64,000 nucleotides of DNA from Nocardia cyriacigeorgica (GTDB lineage Bacteria; Actinomycetota; Actinomycetes; Mycobacteriales; Mycobacteriaceae): contig NZ_VBUT01000001.1 of assembly GCF_005863245.1 (NCBI RefSeq), positions 310,001 through 374,000 of the forward strand, written 5' to 3'. The notes beneath the pieces are model-generated. The model did no database searches, was not told where the DNA came from, and saw nothing but the letters and a program-made list of their open reading frames with translations. Below are positions 61,225-64,000 of the stretch, one piece after another; the first letter of the stretch is position 1; each line of letters begins with the position of its first letter. The position numbers were made by a program, and so were the translations under genes.

Positions 61225-63069
61225 GGTGAAGGCCAGGCGTCCGTCGGCGGTCCATCGGGCCGTATCGCCGGAGCGGAACAGGTGGCGGCCGGGTTCGAAC
61301 GGATCGTCGATGAAGGCGCCGTCCCGGTCCGCGCGGGCCGATTCCGCGGCCAGCGCGATTCCGCCGACGTAGACATCGCCGAGGACACCGGGGGCGACCG
61401 GGCGCAGCCGCTGGTCGAGCAGCAAGATCTTCGCGCCCGGCACCGGACGTACCCGGCCGGCCTCGCGCAGCGAACCACGCGCCGCGGCACCCAGATAACC
61501 CGGCACGCGGTAGGCGCAGGTGGCCACCGAATCCGGCGCCAGTTCCCACAGCCAGTCGGAAAGCTCAGCGGGCCAACCGATTCCGGCGACGTCCCAGCGT
61601 TGCACCGTGGGCAGCCGGACATCGCGGGCGGCCAGACCGGCCAGCAGATGCGGCGGCGCGATCACCTGGGTGACCGCGTGCTCGGCGATCACCTCGGCCA
61701 GCGCCGCCGGGTCGGTGCGCTGCACGGCCGTGGCCAGCACGAGGGTGGCGCCGTCGGTCAGCGCGGCGAGCAGATCCACGACCAGCTGCGGATCCTCGGG
61801 GTCGAGCGCGAACAAACGCACGTCGGCGCGGCGGCGAGCCGGATCGGTATCGGCGCGGCGGCGATCGGCCGCGACACACCGCCGGTCGGCGATAGCGGCG
61901 ACCAGCGCGGCCATCGGCACCGTCAACCCGCCGAGGCCGACGGTCGGGGCGGGATCGGCGAGTCGCCGGCCGGTATCGGCGCGGGCCGAGCTGTCGGCCG
62001 GTGCGGACACGGCAGCATGCGGCATGAGCGCGACGAGCTGCGCGATCAATCGGTCCACCTCGGATTCACCTGCCGCGCCGGCCGTGGCCGCGCCGAGTCG
62101 CTGGAACAGCTCCTCATAGGTGAGTTCGGCCGAACCGTGACGCACGGCCATCCGGAGACCGGGGACCGCCCTGCCGTGCCGAAGGACGTTGGCCAGGCCA
62201 CGCAGATCGGACGGGTCGACTCCGGTCGACCATTCACCGAGCACACGTTCACGCTCGGCCGAGGTCATCAGCCGCAGTTCGCTCACCCGGCGAGTGGGGG
62301 CATCGGCGAACTGCTCCAGCACATTTCGCAGATAGCGGGCGAACATGGCGACGGTGGCGGACTCGTAGCGGCCCGCGTCGGCGCTCACGCTCACCTCGAC
62401 CGCGCCGTCGGCGTCCGGGGTGAACCCCACGCTCAACGCGCCCGCGGCGGCTTGCCCTGTCGCACGTGCCGCCGGGTATAGGTTGTCGGCGAACCCCGCT
62501 CGCCCGAGCCCGTCAGCACCGCGAATCACCACTCGCGGCACTGCTTCAGCAGGCGCATGGCCCGAAACGACCGGCCGGCCCGGTGCGCGGAAAGCTTCCG
62601 GTACCGACTCGCCGACCCGATCCAGCACCTCGATCAAGGTCGGATCATCGGCGAGATCGGTGCGCAGCGGCCACGGATCCGCCGTGCGCCCGGCCGGATC
62701 CGGATCGACGCTTCCGGCGGCCGGCACCTCGATGATGAGATCGGTGCCGGATCCGAGGGCATGCGCGAGTGCGGCGACGGCCGCCGGATACAGCACGAAC
62801 TCCGGGAGGCCACGGGCTTCGGTGGTTGCGCCGAGCCGCCGGCGCAGCTCGGCGGCAAGTCCGAAGGTGACGGCATGTTCGTCGGGCAGCGCGGCGAATC
62901 CCCGCCGATCGGCGGCCCAGCCTTCGAGGCGGGTGGGCTCCCGATGCGACCGGGCGGTGATGCGGCGCGGTTCGGACGGCGCGCGCCGGCGCAGCAGATC
63001 GGTGACCGATCGGTCGACGCCGGATCGATGCGGCCGCGAGCTCCCCGCGTCATTGGTAATGGTCGACAT
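61216..63069 (-). CDS. Truncated, degenerate NRPS-like protein (C-terminal condensation half plus adenylation remnant)
   Basis: 617 residues from the ATG at 63069 behind GGAGG. Residues about 80-290 look like the C-terminal half of a condensation domain (FVLYPAAVAALAHAL, WPLRTDLADDPT, ELRLMTSAERERVLGEW); no HHxxxDG is present. The rest follows an adenylation domain but lacks the TSGSTGxPKG loop and ends at SGDTARWTADGRLAFTRG, i.e. inside the A8 region, without carrier domain. It cannot activate an amino acid in the normal way. It lies 61 nt after the formyltransferase-like gene, whose operon it shares. It may be a relic or a structural partner. Confidence 0.75.
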   Translation of the reverse strand: MSTITNDAGSSRPHRSGVDRSVTDLLRRRAPSEPRRITARSHREPTRLEGWAADRRGFAALPDEHAVTFGLAAELRRRLGATTEARGLPEFVLYPAAVAALAHALGSGTDLIIEVPAAGSVDPDPAGRTADPWPLRTDLADDPTLIEVLDRVGESVPEAFRAPGRPVVSGHAPAEAVPRVVIRGADGLGRAGFADNLYPAARATGQAAAGALSVGFTPDADGAVEVSVSADAGRYESATVAMFARYLRNVLEQFADAPTRRVSELRLMTSAERERVLGEWSTGVDPSDLRGLANVLRHGRAVPGLRMAVRHGSAELTYEELFQRLGAATAGAAGESEVDRLIAQLVALMPHAAVSAPADSSARADTGRRLADPAPTVGLGGLTVPMAALVAAIADRRCVAADRRRADTDPARRRADVRLFALDPEDPQLVVDLLAALTDGATLVLATAVQRTDPAALAEVIAEHAVTQVIAPPHLLAGLAARDVRLPTVQRWDVAGIGWPAELSDWLWELAPDSVATCAYRVPGYLGAAARGSLREAGRVRPVPGAKILLLDQRLRPVAPGVLGDVYVGGIALAAESARADRDGAFIDDPFEPGRHLFRSGDTARWTADGRLAFTRG

Positions 63070-63130
63070 GATTACCTCCGGCCCCGCAGTGGTGCTATGC
63101 CATCGAGCCGACTGGCTCGCTTCCGCCCGG

Positions 63131-64000
63131 CTATTCCGGCGAATCGGTGAGATACCCACCGCGACGGAAGAATTCGGCTCCGTCGTGTTCGACGCCGTCA
63201 GCGGTGCGCACCGCGGTGATCACCAGGCCGTGGTTGCCGCCGCGGAAAGCGTCCGGCCCGCAGACCACGGTGCCGCCGTCTTCCTGCACGATGACCCGGC
63301 CGGGTGTGCCGCCATAGCGGGCCGAGGACACTCGCGAAGCCAGGATTTCGACCTTCTCGCCGCGGTAGTAGCTGAAAGCGCGGGGGTACGGCGCGGACAG
63401 CGCCCGCACGAAACGTTCCAGGTCGACCGCGGACCAGTTCCAGTCGATCCGGCTGTCGCGCTCGGAGCGCTTGTGGAAGTAGGTGCGCTCGTCCTTGTTC
63501 TGCGGCCGCCAGACCGCGGTACCGGAGGAGATGGCGTCCAGAGCCTCGTGCACCGCACCGGGAATCAGTTCCATCCCGGCCAGCACCAGCTCGGTGCCGG
63601 TGACATCGGGCCCGATGGGAAGGGAGCGCTGGACCAGGATGTCGCCGGTGTCGAGCTGCTCGTCCATCCGGTGCACGGTGAGGCCGAACTCGCTCTCACC
63701 GCTGATCAGCGCCCAGAGCACCGGGGAGAAACCGGTGAACTTGGGCAGCAGCGAATCGTGCAGGTTCAAGGTGCCGTGCGGCGGCATGTCGTAGAGCTCG
63801 GCGGGCATCCAGGTGTACCAGCTGTTCACCACGATGACGTCCGGTTCGGCCCGCTTGACCAGGTCGATGGTTTCCTCGTCCGCCCGCTCGGTCACGTGCA
63901 CCGGGATGCCGTGCTCACGCGCCAGCTCCTCGACCGAATCCGACCAGATGCCCTTGTAGGAGTGCTCACTGGCGGGATGGGTGACGGCCAGCACGACCTC
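63131..64000 (-). CDS. Methionyl-tRNA formyltransferase-like siderophore formyltransferase (5' end outside window)
   Basis: At least 287 residues; the frame is open to the right edge (EVVLAVTHPASEHSYKGIW at the edge), so the N-terminus is missing. Formyltransferase core: NSWYTWMPAELYDMP, then HGTLNLHDSLLPKFTGFSPVLWALISGE with the catalytic Asn/His and the SLLP motif, GLTVHRMDEQLDTGDIL, and a C-terminal OB-like part (KRSERDSRIDWNW, YPRAFSYYRGEKVEILASRV). Homologues in siderophore loci formylate N-hydroxy-ornithine or -lysine using formyl-tetrahydrofolate. Nocobactin-type and amamistatin-type siderophores carry an N-formyl-N-hydroxylysine, so that is the likely job here. Confidence 0.8.
   Translation of the reverse strand, partial: EVVLAVTHPASEHSYKGIWSDSVEELAREHGIPVHVTERADEETIDLVKRAEPDVIVVNSWYTWMPAELYDMPPHGTLNLHDSLLPKFTGFSPVLWALISGESEFGLTVHRMDEQLDTGDILVQRSLPIGPDVTGTELVLAGMELIPGAVHEALDAISSGTAVWRPQNKDERTYFHKRSERDSRIDWNWSAVDLERFVRALSAPYPRAFSYYRGEKVEILASRVSSARYGGTPGRVIVQEDGGTVVCGPDAFRGGNHGLVITAVRTADGVEHDGAEFFRRGGYLTDSPE

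Overview
The window is high-GC DNA with strong third-position GC bias from a mycolate-type actinomycete, most probably a Nocardia. This rests on a nocobactin/mycobactin-type siderophore cluster, the ribosomal spc operon followed by secY-adk-map, an MTB12-like antigen, WXG100-type proteins and a giant polymorphic toxin. No organism name can be read directly.

Positions 1-21384 (minus strand) form a three-gene type VII secretion-style operon: a WXG100-like protein, a YbaB/EbfC-like protein, and one reading frame open from 20521 to the left edge (6,840 codons without a stop; its 3' end lies outside). The giant product has a WXG100-like N-terminal region, a long low-complexity linker, papain-like, nuclease-like and glutamine-deamidase-like toxin domains, two tandem HEFGH metallopeptidase-like domains and a duplicated module of about 800 residues. 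A 170-codon ORF with its own ribosome binding site and coding-type third-position bias is nested in the +1 frame directly after the deamidase domain; it looks like an immunity gene.

Positions 21547-31113 hold dtd, a small conserved gene, and on the minus strand map, adk, secY, rplO, rpmD, rpsE, rplR, rplF and rpsH, then rpsN, rplE, rplX and rplN. The spc operon is split between rpsN and rpsH by about 1.85 kb carrying a Uma2-family gene and a small secreted protein gene on the other strand. Each half has its own copy of the same promoter.

Positions 31479-38700 hold an M13 metallopeptidase lipoprotein and then an accessory region: a SLOG-like protein, a divergent XRE-type regulator, a winged-helix protein, a resolvase-like protein, a two-gene operon of unknown function, a second Uma2 gene flanked by 55-bp degenerate direct repeats, TetR-like debris, and an intact higA behind a truncated higB.

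Positions 38781-64000 are an iron-regulated siderophore region. Four IdeR/DtxR-like iron boxes lie in front of an MTB12-like gene, the thioesterase-KS-PKS-NRPS-NRPS operon (nbtA-E type, plus strand), the Cy-A NRPS and SagB-type oxidase operon (nbtF type, minus strand), and a siderophore-binding lipoprotein. A formyltransferase-like gene, cut by the right edge, and a truncated NRPS-like gene complete it. Together they would assemble a salicyl-oxazole/hydroxamate lipopeptide: the Cy-A NRPS makes salicyl-oxazoline, the SagB-like enzyme oxidises it to oxazole, nbtB/nbtC supply the beta-hydroxy acid, nbtD/nbtE add hydroxylysine units, and the formyltransferase probably caps a hydroxylysine. Salicylate synthesis and activation, MbtH and lysine N-hydroxylase genes are not in this window.
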